From Kitasatospora albolonga (GTDB lineage: Bacteria; Actinomycetota; Actinomycetes; Streptomycetales; Streptomycetaceae): 64,000 nt of DNA. Location: positions 2,288,001-2,352,000 of the forward strand of contig CP020563.1 in assembly GCA_002082585.1 (NCBI GenBank). Direction: 5' to 3'. Position numbers and translations under genes: made by a program. Within the stretch, counting starts at the first letter, position 1. Each line of letters begins with the position of its first letter. The notes under the pieces were generated by a model, which was not told the origin of the DNA, made no database searches, and worked only from the letters and a program-made list of their open reading frames with translations. This document shows positions 16,588 through 25,480 of the stretch, piece by piece.

Positions 16588-17529
16588 ATGACGACGCACA
16601 CACTCCGCTCCAAGCGCCGCAGGTCGGCGTTGCGGAACGCGGCCTTCATGTCGCCGTGGCTGATCGGGTTCTCGGTCTTCTTCGCCTACCCGATGGTCTC
16701 GACGGTCTACTTCTCGTTCACGTCGTACGACGGTTTCGGCGCGCCGGTCTTCAACGGGCTGACGAACTGGACGTACGTCTTCCGGGACTACCCGATGTTC
16801 TGGCCGTCCCTGGGGAACACGCTCTGGCTGGTGGTCGTCATGGTCACCTGCCGGGTCGTCTTCGGGCTCGGCATCGGGCTGCTGATCACGAAGATCAAGA
16901 CGGGGACGGGTGTCTTCCGGACGCTGTTCTACCTCCCCTACCTGGCGCCGCCGGTCGCCGCGACGCTCGCCTTCGTCTTCCTGCTCAACCCTGGCACCGG
17001 CCCGGTCAACGCGATCCTCGGGGACTTCGGGCTGCCGACGCCCGGCTGGTTCAACGACGCCGCCTGGTCCAAGCCGGCGCTCACCATGCTCGCGGTCTGG
17101 GGCATCGGGGACCTGATGGTCATCTTCATGGCCTCGTTGCTGGACGTGCCGACCGAGCAGTACGAGGCGGCCGAGCTCGACGGCGCCTCCGCCTGGCAGA
17201 AGTTCCGCTTCGTGACGCTGCCGAACATCTCGCCGATCGTGCTGTTCGCGGTGGTGACGGGCGTCATCCAGGCGATGCAGTACTACACCCAGCCGCTCGT
17301 CGCCGGAAAGGTCGCCTCCGGGGTCATCGGCGGCTCCGGCCAGTCCTTCGAACCCGGCTATCCCGACAAGTCGACACTGACGCTCCCCCAGCTCGTCTAC
17401 AACCTCGGTTTCCAGCGCTTCGACTACGGCGCCGCCTGTGTCGTCGCCCTCATCCTGTTCGCCCTGGCCATGGCCTTCACCGCGCTGCTCATGCGGGGCC
17501 GCAACAACCTCCTCCAGGCCGGTGACTGA
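16588..17529 (+). CDS. csnF: Sugar ABC transporter permease (first of pair)
   Basis: The 313-residue inner-membrane permease has six hydrophobic segments, starting SPWLIGFSVFFAYPMVSTVYF. The ATPase-docking EAA loop is EQYEAAELDGASAWQKFRFVTLP. It forms the MalF-type half of the channel with csnG. The stop of csnE and this ATG are seven bases apart and the next gene starts three bases after its stop, so the cluster is a tight operon. Confidence 0.92.
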   Translation: MTTHTLRSKRRRSALRNAAFMSPWLIGFSVFFAYPMVSTVYFSFTSYDGFGAPVFNGLTNWTYVFRDYPMFWPSLGNTLWLVVVMVTCRVVFGLGIGLLITKIKTGTGVFRTLFYLPYLAPPVAATLAFVFLLNPGTGPVNAILGDFGLPTPGWFNDAAWSKPALTMLAVWGIGDLMVIFMASLLDVPTEQYEAAELDGASAWQKFRFVTLPNISPIVLFAVVTGVIQAMQYYTQPLVAGKVASGVIGGSGQSFEPGYPDKSTLTLPQLVYNLGFQRFDYGAACVVALILFALAMAFTALLMRGRNNLLQAGD

Positions 17530-17532
17530 GCC

Positions 17533-18435
17533 ATGCCCCAGCTCCTCGACAAGCCCGCCCCCGCCTCCCCGGCGAAGGCCCCGTACACGCCCGCCGCGCG
17601 CACCGCGCGCCGCAAGGCGCTGCTGCACTGGATCGCCGTCCACTCGCTCGGGGTCGCCGCCGCGCTCTTCTTCGTGCTGCCGTTCGTCTTCGTGGTCCTC
17701 ACCTCGCTGATGAACGACCAGCAGGCGCTGACCCGCGACCTCACGCCCAACACCTGGGAATGGGGCAACTACCGACAGGTCTTCGAGACACCGGGCTTCC
17801 TCATATGGTGGCGCAACACCCTCCTTTACGCCGGGCTCGGCACCGTCCTCACCGTGGTGTCGTCCATCCCCGTGGCGTACGCCCTGGCGAAGTTCCGCTT
17901 CCGGGGCCGCAAACTGTCGCTGATGCTCGTCATCTCCATGATGATGCTGCCGCCGCAGGTCGTGATCATCCCCATGTACCTGTTCTGGGCGAAGCAGATG
18001 GACCTCTCCGGCTCCCTGTGGCCGCTGATCATCCCGATGGCGTTCGGCGACGCGTTCTCCATCTTCCTGCTGCGGCAGTTTCTTCTGACCATCCCGAACG
18101 AGTACCTGGACGCGGCCAAGGTGGACGGCTGCGGTGAGTTCCGTACGCTGATCAGGGTCGTCCTGCCGATGGCGAAGCCCGGCATCGCGGCCATCGCCCT
18201 CTTCCAGTTCTTCGCCGCCTGGAACGACTACTTCGGACCGCAGATCTACGCCTCCGAGAACCCGGCCGCCTGGACGCTCAGTTACGGACTGGAGTCCTTC
18301 AAAGGCGCGCACCACACCAACTGGAACCTGACCATGGCCGCGACCGTTCTGGTCATGGCCCCCGTGATCGCCGTCTTCTTCTTCGCTCAGAAGGCATTCG
18401 TCGAGGGCGTCACACTGACTGGAGTAAAGGGCTGA
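17533..18435 (+). CDS. csnG: Sugar ABC transporter permease (second of pair)
   Basis: The 300-residue MalG-type permease has a short cytoplasmic N-terminus, six membrane spans (HSLGVAAALFFVLPFVFVVLTSL first) and the EAA loop EYLDAAKVDGCGEFRTLIRVVLPMAKPG. It ends FFFAQKAFVEGVTLTGVKG, a typical MalG-family C-terminus. GGAGTAAAGGG near its end provides the ribosome site for csnH, two bases downstream. Confidence 0.92.
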   Translation: MPQLLDKPAPASPAKAPYTPAARTARRKALLHWIAVHSLGVAAALFFVLPFVFVVLTSLMNDQQALTRDLTPNTWEWGNYRQVFETPGFLIWWRNTLLYAGLGTVLTVVSSIPVAYALAKFRFRGRKLSLMLVISMMMLPPQVVIIPMYLFWAKQMDLSGSLWPLIIPMAFGDAFSIFLLRQFLLTIPNEYLDAAKVDGCGEFRTLIRVVLPMAKPGIAAIALFQFFAAWNDYFGPQIYASENPAAWTLSYGLESFKGAHHTNWNLTMAATVLVMAPVIAVFFFAQKAFVEGVTLTGVKG

Positions 18436-18437
18436 CC

Positions 18438-19703
18438 ATGAAGCTCGCAGTAGTGGGTGGCGGGTCCACCTACACCCCTGAACTGATCGACGGCTTCGCC
18501 CGGCTGCGGGACACGCTGCCGGTCGAGGAGCTCGTCCTCGTCGACCCGGCGGCCGACCGGCTGGAGCTGGTCGGGGGCCTCGCCCGGCGGATCTTCGCCA
18601 AGCAGGACCACGCCGGGAAGATCACCACGACCACCAACCTGGACGCGGGCGTGGCCGGCGCCGACGCGGTCCTCCTCCAGCTGCGCGTCGGCGGACAGGC
18701 CGCGCGCGACCAGGACGAGACCTGGCCGCTGGAGTGCGGCTGCGTCGGCCAGGAGACCACCGGCGCGGGCGGCCTCGCCAAGGCGCTGCGGACCGTTCCG
18801 GTCGTCCTGGACATCGCCGAGCGGGTGCGCCGCACCAACCCGGACGCCTGGATCATCGACTTCACCAACCCGGTCGGCATCGTCACCCGCGCCCTGCTCC
18901 GGGCCGGGCACAAGGCGGTCGGCCTGTGCAACGTGGCGATCGGCTTCCAGCGCAAGTTCGCCCGGCTGCTGGAGGTGAACCCCTCCGAGGTCCATCTCGA
19001 CCACGTGGGGCTCAACCACCTCACCTGGGAGCTGGGCGTGCGCCTGGGCGGCCCGGACGGCGAGAACGTGCTGCCGAAGCTGCTGGCCGAGCACGGCGAC
19101 GCCATCGCGGACGACCTCCACATGCCGAGGAGGCTCATGGACCGGCTCGGTGTCGTCCCCTCGTACTACCTGCGCTACTTCTACGCCCACGACGAGGTCG
19201 TACGGGAGCTCGGCACCAAGCCGTCCCGGGCCGCCGAGGTCGCGGCGATGGAGAAGGAACTGCTGGAGATGTACGGCGACCCCGCGCTCGACGAGAAGCC
19301 CGGGCTGCTCGCCAAGCGGGGCGGCGCGTTCTACTCGGAGGCGGCGGTGGACCTCGCGGCCTCCCTGCTGGGCGGCGGCGGTTCTCCGGTCCAGGTGGTG
19401 AACACGTACAACAACGGGACGCTGCCGTTCCTCCCGGACGACGCGGTCATCGAGGTGCAGGCCCGGGTCGGCCACGAGGGTGCGGCTCCGCTGGCCGTGC
19501 CCGCGCTGGACCCGCTGTACGCCGGTCTGATCGCCAACGTGACGGCGTACGAGGACCTCGCCCTGGAAGCCGCGCTGCGCGGGGGCCGGGAGCGGGTCTT
19601 CAGGGCGCTGCTCGCCCATCCGCTGATCGGCCAGTACGACTACGCCGAGCAGCTCACCGACCGGCTGATCGCGCACAACCGGGAGCACCTCGCGTGGGCG
19701 TGA
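18438..19703 (+). CDS. csnH: GH4 glycosidase (6-phospho-beta-glucosidase type)
   Basis: The 421-residue cytoplasmic GH4 enzyme cleaves (phospho)glycosides by an NAD- and metal-dependent redox mechanism. Visible are the N-terminal nucleotide fold VVGGGSTYTPELIDG, the IIDFTNPVGIVTRA segment, the metal-site cysteine in LCNVAIGFQRKF, the histidine in VGLNHLTWE and the tyrosines in PSYYLRYFY. Its place between permeases and kinase fits cleavage of phosphorylated imported glucosamine oligomers. The last four bases overlap the start of csnK (GTGA at 19700-19703). Confidence 0.92.
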   Translation: MKLAVVGGGSTYTPELIDGFARLRDTLPVEELVLVDPAADRLELVGGLARRIFAKQDHAGKITTTTNLDAGVAGADAVLLQLRVGGQAARDQDETWPLECGCVGQETTGAGGLAKALRTVPVVLDIAERVRRTNPDAWIIDFTNPVGIVTRALLRAGHKAVGLCNVAIGFQRKFARLLEVNPSEVHLDHVGLNHLTWELGVRLGGPDGENVLPKLLAEHGDAIADDLHMPRRLMDRLGVVPSYYLRYFYAHDEVVRELGTKPSRAAEVAAMEKELLEMYGDPALDEKPGLLAKRGGAFYSEAAVDLAASLLGGGGSPVQVVNTYNNGTLPFLPDDAVIEVQARVGHEGAAPLAVPALDPLYAGLIANVTAYEDLALEAALRGGRERVFRALLAHPLIGQYDYAEQLTDRLIAHNREHLAWA

Positions 19704-20698
19704 ACGTCTCGGTCGTCGCCGTCGACGCGGGCAACAGCAAGACCGATGTGGCGCTGATCGGCACGGACGGCACGGTCCTGGCCACCGCCCGGGGCGGGGG
19801 GTTCCAGCCGCCCGCTGTGGGGATGGAGGCGGCGGTCGACGTGGTGGCCGCCGCACTGGAGCGGGCGGTCGCGGAGCTGCCTGCCCCGGAACGGGCGGTC
19901 GCGGAGCTGCCTGTCCCGCCCGGCTCGCTCGGCCATGTCTCCGCCTGCCTCGCCAACGCCGATCTGCCGGTCGAGGAGGCCGAGTTGGCGGAGGCCCTGG
20001 CGGCCCGGGGCTGGGGGACCTCGGTCGAGGTGCGCAACGACACCTTCGCGATTCTGCGCGCCGGGGTGGACGAGCCCCGGGGCGTCGCGGTGGTGTGCGG
20101 GGCCGGGATCAACTGCGTGGGCATGGTGCCGGACGGACGGACCGCCCGCTTCCCCGCGATCGGGCGGATCTCCGGTGACTGGGGCGGCGGCGGGGGGCTG
20201 GCGGAGGAGGCGCTGTGGTTCGCCGCCCGCGCCGAGGACGGACGCGGCGAGCCGACCGAGCTGGCCCGTACGCTGCCGGGCCACTTCGGGCTCGACTCGA
20301 TGTACGCGCTGATCGAGGCGCTGCACCGGGGCGCGATCCCGCCGGTCCGGCGCCATGAGCTGACGCCGGTGCTGTTCGCCACGGGCGCGGCCGGGGACGC
20401 GGTGGCGGCGGCGCTGGTGGAGCGGCAGGCGGAGGAGGTGGTCGCGATGGCGTCGGTGGCGCTGACCCGGCTGGGGCTGCTGGAGGAGGAGGTTCCGGTG
20501 CTGCTGGGCGGCAGCGTGCTGGCCGCGCGCCATCCCCGGCTGAACGACCGGATCGCCGAACTGCTGGCGGCCCGCGCCCCGAAGGCCGTGGTGCGGGTGG
20601 TGTCCGAGCCGCCGGTGCTGGGGGCCGCGCTGCTGGGCCTGGACCGTACGGGGGCGGCGCCGGAGGTCCACCGGCGGCTGCGGGAGCAGTACGCCTGA
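19700..20698 (+). CDS. csnK: BadF/BadG-type amino-sugar kinase
   Basis: The 332-residue protein begins at the GTG overlapping the csnH stop; another in-frame GTG lies six bases upstream. It belongs to the N-acetylglucosamine kinase group of the actin-like ATPase superfamily: phosphate-1 loop VVAVDAGNSKTDVALIG, then VCGAGINCVG, GRISGDWGGGGGLAEEA and a C-terminal VLLGGSVL. It should phosphorylate imported (chito)oligosaccharides or glucosamine with ATP in the cytoplasm. A 30-bp in-frame duplication (19861-19920) inserts a second ERAVAELPxP segment. Confidence 0.88.
   Translation: MNVSVVAVDAGNSKTDVALIGTDGTVLATARGGGFQPPAVGMEAAVDVVAAALERAVAELPAPERAVAELPVPPGSLGHVSACLANADLPVEEAELAEALAARGWGTSVEVRNDTFAILRAGVDEPRGVAVVCGAGINCVGMVPDGRTARFPAIGRISGDWGGGGGLAEEALWFAARAEDGRGEPTELARTLPGHFGLDSMYALIEALHRGAIPPVRRHELTPVLFATGAAGDAVAAALVERQAEEVVAMASVALTRLGLLEEEVPVLLGGSVLAARHPRLNDRIAELLAARAPKAVVRVVSEPPVLGAALLGLDRTGAAPEVHRRLREQYA
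19861..19920 (+). repeat. 30-bp in-frame tandem duplication in csnK
   Basis: Two copies of gcgggcggtcgcggagctgc plus the following ten bases lie head to tail, differing at few positions, and encode a repeated decapeptide. Confidence 0.85.
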
Positions 20699-20711
20699 GC
20701 ACCTCCGGGCC

Positions 20712-20749
20712 AGGGGTGCCCCGTCGCGTGCGCGCGGCGGGGCACCCCT
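20712..20749 (+). terminator. Intrinsic terminator after csnK
   Basis: Arms AGGGGTGCCCCG (20712-20723) and CGGGGCACCCCT (20738-20749) are perfectly complementary with a 14-base loop, followed by a short cgttcttc tract. It lies 14 bases after the csnK stop and ends the csn operon. Confidence 0.8.
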
Positions 20750-21205
20750 CGTTCTTCTGGGGTGAGGGCGTCGTCCGGCTTTGGGGAGTGGGATCGTCGT
20801 TCGGCTTTGGGGAGTGGGGGGCGTCGTTCGGCCGGAGGCCCTCGTTCGGGGGAACGCGCGGGGGGCGGGGAACCGATCGGAGGCCCCGCTCGTGTACCTG
20901 GTGGGGAGTCCGCGACGCGTGGGGACGGCTGGAGTACGGGGGAGGCCCGGAGCGGACCCGGAGCGGCGCGAAGAGCCCGGCAAGGGTGCCGGTTCGCTTA
21001 TGGGGATGTTTCGGGGCACGTTGCGCCGATCGCCTTGATCGCCCGCGTCGGCCCTGATCGAATGCGTTGATCGAATACGTTGACCGACTGCACGATCCAG
21101 GCGTTCTTGATGTGAACGTCCGTGCCTGCGGCCATACTTCTGGCCGGGCACCGGCCCCCGTTCGGCCGGGGTCCGGACACCGTCAGTGACCGAGGGGGAG
21201 GTCGA
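20750..21205. other. Gap before glnX with two small direct-repeat sets
   Basis: No gene is supported between the csnK terminator and glnX. A 26-27 bp unit (cgtcgt-cggctttggggagtggg) starts at 20769 and 20795, with a partial third copy at 20822. Nearer glnX, the 13-bp unit tgatcgaatgcgt (21055-21067) is directly repeated as tgatcgaatacgt (21068-21080), followed by ttgacc; this AT-richer part is the likely promoter-operator zone. Confidence 0.45.
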
Positions 21206-22624
21206 GTGACACAGCTGCCGCAGGGCGGCCCGCAGACGCAGCGCGCGCCGGAGCGGGCGCCCGCTCCCACCGGCCCGCCCGCGCCGTCCCTGCCCGAACA
21301 GCGCCTGCCCGCACAGCACCGGTCCGCCTGGGCCGAGCAGAGCCGACGGCTGCGCGCCGCGGCGACGACCGAGCCCGGCCGCCTCCAGATCATCGGGGCC
21401 GTCCTGGCGCTGCTGGTCGTGGCGTTCGGGGCGGTGACCGCGCTGGAGATCTCGCACCGGGCCTCGGCGGCCGACGACGTGGTGGGGCGCAGCCAGCCGC
21501 TCAGCGCGGACGCGGCGAACATCTACCGCTCGCTCGCCGACGCGGACACGATGGCGGCCAGCGGCTTCCTCGCGGGGGCACAGGAGCCGAAGGCCGTGCA
21601 GGAGCAGTATCGGAAGGACATACAGGAGGCGGCCCGGCTGCTGGTGAAGGCGTCGGCGAACACCGACTCCTCGACCAGCTCCGGTCAGGAGATCACCACG
21701 CTCAACGAGCTGCTGCCCGTCTACACCGGTCTGATCGAGCGGGCCCGCGCCAACAACCGGCAGGGGCTGCCGCTGGGCGGCGCCTATCTCCGGTACGCCA
21801 ACCAGAAGATGAGCAACGAGCTGCTGCCCGCCGCCGAGCGGCTGTACGCGGCGGAGACGGGCCGGCTCGACCGGGACGCCGCCGACGCCCGGCGGTGGCC
21901 CTACCTCTCGCTCGGCGCCGGGCTCGTGGTGCTGGGCGCGCTGGTGTGGATGCAGCGCCGCAACTACCGCCGTACCAACCGGGTGTTCAACCACGGGCTG
22001 CTGGTGGCGACGGCCGCCGCCTCGGTGGTGCTGCTCTGGCTGGCGGTGGGGCACACGGTGGCCCGCGCCGAGCTGCGGTCGGCGATGGTGCACGGGCAGG
22101 AGTCGCTCGACGTGCTCAACAACGCGCGGATCAACTCCCTGAAGGCGCGCGCCAACGAGAACCTCACCCTGGTGGCGCGCGGTGCCGTGCTGACCGCCGA
22201 CGGCTCGGCCGATCAGTACGAGACGGACTACACCACGGGCATGAAGGCCCTCGGGGCGCAGCTGAAGAAGGCCGAGCGGCTCGCGGACAACGACAGCGGG
22301 CGCGCTCCGGTGGCGGAGGCGGCCAGGAGCGTCACCGAGTGGCAGGACCGCCACCGCAAGGCCCGCGCCACGGATGACCAGGGCGACTACGACGGTGCGT
22401 TGAAGCAGATCATCGGGGCCGAGGACTCCACGGGGCAGTCCTTCCAGCAGGTGGACACCGCGCTGCGGAAGGCGCTCGCCCATGAGCAGGGCGAGTTCAC
22501 CGCGGCGGCCGAGGACGGGCGCGGGGCCCTGCGCGGCCTGCCTGCGGGGGCCGCCGCGCTGGCGGTGCTGGGAGCGGTCGCCGCGATCCTCGGGGTCAAC
22601 CGCAGGCTCTCGGAGTACCGGTGA
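21206..22624 (+). CDS. glnX: GlnX-like four-helix membrane sensor
   Basis: The GTG at 21206 follows GGGGGAGGT and gives 472 residues. After a Pro/Gln-rich cytoplasmic tail, membrane helices lie at about 59-82, 231-249, 262-283 and 440-462. They enclose two extracytoplasmic regions of about 150 residues each, mostly helical and chemoreceptor-like. This matches mycobacterial GlnX, the membrane partner that passes amino-acid availability from GlnH to the kinase PknG. Its stop overlaps the glnH start (GTGA), and a PknG-like kinase gene is three genes downstream. Identification rests on topology and synteny rather than strong sequence motifs. Confidence 0.78.
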   Translation: MTQLPQGGPQTQRAPERAPAPTGPPAPSLPEQRLPAQHRSAWAEQSRRLRAAATTEPGRLQIIGAVLALLVVAFGAVTALEISHRASAADDVVGRSQPLSADAANIYRSLADADTMAASGFLAGAQEPKAVQEQYRKDIQEAARLLVKASANTDSSTSSGQEITTLNELLPVYTGLIERARANNRQGLPLGGAYLRYANQKMSNELLPAAERLYAAETGRLDRDAADARRWPYLSLGAGLVVLGALVWMQRRNYRRTNRVFNHGLLVATAAASVVLLWLAVGHTVARAELRSAMVHGQESLDVLNNARINSLKARANENLTLVARGAVLTADGSADQYETDYTTGMKALGAQLKKAERLADNDSGRAPVAEAARSVTEWQDRHRKARATDDQGDYDGALKQIIGAEDSTGQSFQQVDTALRKALAHEQGEFTAAAEDGRGALRGLPAGAAALAVLGAVAAILGVNRRLSEYR

Positions 22625-23748
22625 GGGGGGCGGGGATGGCCGATACGAAGGCACAGACACGGGCACGGACACACGCATGGGCGCGGGCATGGACATGGGC
22701 GCGGCGCCGCTCCGCGCCGGAGGGCGGGCTGCCCGTCCGGAACGGCCGGCTGCGCGGCTGGGGCGGGGTGGCGGGGATGGCGGTGGCATGCCTGATCACC
22801 GCCTCGCTCACCCTTCTGCCGCTCTCCCGGCACGACGGCACGCCCGCCGGGACGGACCCGGCGGGCGGCACGACGGCGGCCGTCCCGGTGCGGGCCGAGG
22901 AGTGCACCGATCCGGAGGCGAGCCTGCCGCCCTCGACGGCGGACGGGCCGGGCATCGCGAAGATCAAGGAGCGCGGCAAGCTGATCGCGGGCGTCGACCA
23001 GAACAGCTACCGCTGGGGCTACCGCAACCCGTACAGCGGTGAGCTCGAAGGGTTCGACATCGACCTGGTGCGGGCGCTGGCCGAGGACATCCTCGGCGAC
23101 CCGAACGCCGTGATCTTCCGGGCGATCCCCACCAACCAGCGCATCGCCGCCCTGGAGCGGGAACGGGTCGACGTCGTCGTGCGGACCATGACCATCAACT
23201 GCAAGCGGCTGGAGCAGGTCTCCTTCTCCACCGCCTACTTCGAGACCGGGCAGCAGATCCTGGCCCCCAAGGACTCCCCCATCACGGGGTACGACGACTC
23301 CCTGAAGGGCAAGCGGGTCTGCTCCGGCGAGGGCACCACCGCGTACGAGGCGCTGGAGCGGAAGTCGTACGGGGCGATATTCAAGGACGAGTTCGACGGG
23401 ACCGAGCGGGACGCGGACCGGCTGACCGTGCCCAACCAGCTGGACTGCCTGGTCCGGCTCCAGCTCGGCGAGGTGGACGCCGTCCTCACGGACAACGCCC
23501 TGGGCGCGGGCCAGGCGGCACAGGACCCGGCGGTGGCCCTCAAGGGCGCGGGGCCGTTCACCACCGAGTACTACGGCGTCGCGGCGAAGAAGGGCGCCGA
23601 CGATCTGGTGGCCCGGGTCAACAAGGTCCTGGTCGACTACCGCGCGGGCGGGAAGGACAGCGCCTGGATGGTGTCGTACCGCAAGTGGCTGGCGGCCGGA
23701 CTCCCCGGCATCACGGCGCCACCGACCCCCAAGTACCGCGGCGGCTGA
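22621..23748 (+). CDS. glnH: GlnH-like amino-acid-binding protein
   Basis: A family 3 solute-binding domain occupies about residues 115-350 (IKERGKLIAGVDQNSYRWGYRNPYSGELEGFDIDLVRALAEDI, NQRIAALERERVDVVVRTMT, SFSTAYFETGQQILA). In mycobacteria GlnH binds aspartate and glutamate outside the membrane and signals through GlnX to PknG. Here the N-terminus is a long basic stretch followed by a hydrophobic helix (GVAGMAVACLITASLTLLPLS). A clear lipobox is lacking, so it may be membrane-anchored rather than a lipoprotein. The start is either GTG 22621, overlapping the glnX stop, or ATG 22636 with a strong GGGGGGCGGGG site. No transporter genes accompany it, which supports a sensing role. Confidence 0.85.
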   Translation: MRGAGMADTKAQTRARTHAWARAWTWARRRSAPEGGLPVRNGRLRGWGGVAGMAVACLITASLTLLPLSRHDGTPAGTDPAGGTTAAVPVRAEECTDPEASLPPSTADGPGIAKIKERGKLIAGVDQNSYRWGYRNPYSGELEGFDIDLVRALAEDILGDPNAVIFRAIPTNQRIAALERERVDVVVRTMTINCKRLEQVSFSTAYFETGQQILAPKDSPITGYDDSLKGKRVCSGEGTTAYEALERKSYGAIFKDEFDGTERDADRLTVPNQLDCLVRLQLGEVDAVLTDNALGAGQAAQDPAVALKGAGPFTTEYYGVAAKKGADDLVARVNKVLVDYRAGGKDSAWMVSYRKWLAAGLPGITAPPTPKYRGG

Positions 23749-23958
23749 GCCCGGAGGAGCCGGGCGGGACGGCCGGGCCCGGAACGGACGGGCACGGCGG
23801 CCGGGCCCGGACCGAGGAGCACGGTGGATGAACCCCGGAAAGGCCGGGCACGGCGGATGACCCCGGAAACACCGGGCTCGGCGGCCGAGCCAGAAGGAAC
23901 CGGGTACGGCAGCTGGACCCGGGCCCGACGGGCTCGGCGGCCGGGCCCGGCACACCGG
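23734..23958. repeat. 28-bp degenerate tandem array after glnH
   Basis: Units start at 23734, 23762, 23790, 23818, 23846, 23874, 23903 and 23931 (period 28, one of 29). The consensus is about gggcacggcggccgggcccggaacacc. The first unit contains the last codons and stop of glnH. The remaining gap to 24091 is GC-rich with no supported gene; open frames across the array on both strands look like by-products of the repeats. Confidence 0.85.
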
Positions 23959-24091
23959 ACCGGCGAGCGGACCGGAGCGCCGGGCCGCGAACGGACCGGA
24001 GCAACCAGGTCACGACAGGTCGTGAACGGACCGGAGCAACTGACCCCGTCCGGGCCCACCGGCCCGTACGGCGAGAGCGGAGAGGTGATCG

Positions 24092-25480
24092 ATGGGCGTC
24101 GCGGGTTCCTTCCCGAGCTTCGCGGGGAAACCTCCCGGCCCGGTCATGGACCGGGACGAGGCGGACCGTGCGCTGGCCCGGCTCGGCGCGGAGCACGAGG
24201 CGATCGAGACCTCGCTCCTCGCCCTCCAGGACCACGCGGGCCGCCGCCTCCTGGAGGGGGCCGAGCTGACCGGGGTCACCCGGGAGCGCTGGGCCACGAC
24301 CGAGCAGTCGATCACGCTGCTGTGGGGGTATTTCGACGCCTACGCAGGCGCGCTGGAGGAGGCCCGGGAGATACGGGCCCGCCGCCGCCACCCGAACCGG
24401 GAGGATCTGGCGGCCCTCACCGAACTGCTGCGCGGCGAGGCGGTCACAGTCGCCAACCCCGGTGCGGTGCCGCCTCCTTCGGCCACCGGACCGGCTCTGC
24501 TCTCGGAGCGATTCTCGCTCCAGGAGCTGGTGGCCCGGATGAACCAGCTGTACGCCAGGTCGCTGGACATGGTCGTCGCCTCCGACTCCGTCTGGTCGGC
24601 GCTGCCCGCCCGGATCGACCTGCTCGCCGCCGAGCTGCACCGGACCCGTTCGCTGGCCCATTCGGTCGGGGTGCGGCCCGGTGAGCACCCGGCCGGGGAC
24701 GATCTGGCGGAGATCACCGAGGAGCTGACCACGCTGCGGGTGCAGGTGATCTCCGACCCGCTGGCGTTCTGGCTGCCGGGCCCCGGCAGTGCCGCGCCCG
24801 GCGGCGGACGCCCGGACACCTCGCGCTACGACCGGGCGGCCCGCGCCCTGGAGGACGTACGGCGGGAGATCGAGGCGGTGCTCGCGGTGCGGCAGGACGC
24901 CGAGGCGCGGCTGATGCGGCTGCGGGACGTGCTCTCGCGTGCCGACCGCACGCTGACCGAGGCGCGGGCGGCGCGCGGCGAGGTGCTGGCCAAGATCGCC
25001 GCTTCCGAGGTGCCCGTCGTCAGCGGACCGCCGACGGCCCTCCAGGAGCGGCTGGCCACCGCGTCGGAGTACCGCAGGCGCGCCCAGTGGCACCGGCTCT
25101 CCCCGCTCCTGGAGTCGCTGGAGCAGGAGGCCGAGGACGAGCTGCTGCGCGCCCGCGAGTCACTGACCTCGGTGACGGCCCCGCTGGCGGTCCGCGCCGA
25201 GCTGCGCGGCCGCTTGGACGCGTACAAGGCGAAGGTGGCCCGGCACGGGCTGGCGGAGGACCCGCTGCTGATCGAGCGGTACGACGCGGCGCGCCGGATG
25301 CTGTGGAGCGCGCCGTGCGATCTGCGGGTGGCCGAGCAGACCGTCCTGCGCTACCAGCAGGCGGTGGCCGAGCTGCTGACCCCGCCCCGGCCCGACGGGC
25401 CCGAGGACCGGCGGGGCGACGGCGGTCCGGGCAGTCCGGGCGATCAGGGCGGTCCGGGTGATCAGGGAGGGACACGATGA
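24092..25480 (+). CDS. Coiled-coil protein of the pknG locus
   Basis: This 462-residue soluble protein has no domain I can name. It is almost entirely helical with charged heptad-like stretches (about 20-110, 135-250, 280-440, for example ALEDVRREIEAVLAVRQDAEARLMRLRDVL) and ends in a Gly/Asp/Pro-rich tail. The ATG at 24092 follows GGAGAGG. Its last four bases overlap the kinase start (ATGA), so the two proteins are translationally coupled and probably made in fixed ratio. That position suggests a scaffold or adaptor between sensor and kinase, or a kinase substrate; this is inference. Confidence 0.82.
   Translation: MGVAGSFPSFAGKPPGPVMDRDEADRALARLGAEHEAIETSLLALQDHAGRRLLEGAELTGVTRERWATTEQSITLLWGYFDAYAGALEEAREIRARRRHPNREDLAALTELLRGEAVTVANPGAVPPPSATGPALLSERFSLQELVARMNQLYARSLDMVVASDSVWSALPARIDLLAAELHRTRSLAHSVGVRPGEHPAGDDLAEITEELTTLRVQVISDPLAFWLPGPGSAAPGGGRPDTSRYDRAARALEDVRREIEAVLAVRQDAEARLMRLRDVLSRADRTLTEARAARGEVLAKIAASEVPVVSGPPTALQERLATASEYRRRAQWHRLSPLLESLEQEAEDELLRARESLTSVTAPLAVRAELRGRLDAYKAKVARHGLAEDPLLIERYDAARRMLWSAPCDLRVAEQTVLRYQQAVAELLTPPRPDGPEDRRGDGGPGSPGDQGGPGDQGGTR

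Noticed and set aside
15249..20698. The csn genes as a novel sugar system
   Set aside because: Gene order, the GH4 enzyme, the kinase and the operator agree with the known CsnR-regulated chitosan oligosaccharide system, so it is not new.
20716..21070. Open frames of about 100 codons in the gap between csnK and glnX
   Set aside because: They run through direct repeats in three overlapping frames, with no ribosome site and no recognisable protein features.
19640..22789. A 1049-codon minus-strand open frame spanning csnK and glnX
   Set aside because: It is antisense to two recognised genes and a terminator, with low-complexity His/Arg/Pro composition; an artefact of codon bias.
23824..24684. 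Plus-strand 286-codon frame starting in the 28-bp array
   Set aside because: The array period is not a multiple of three and the frame is displaced from the supported coiled-coil gene that it overlaps.
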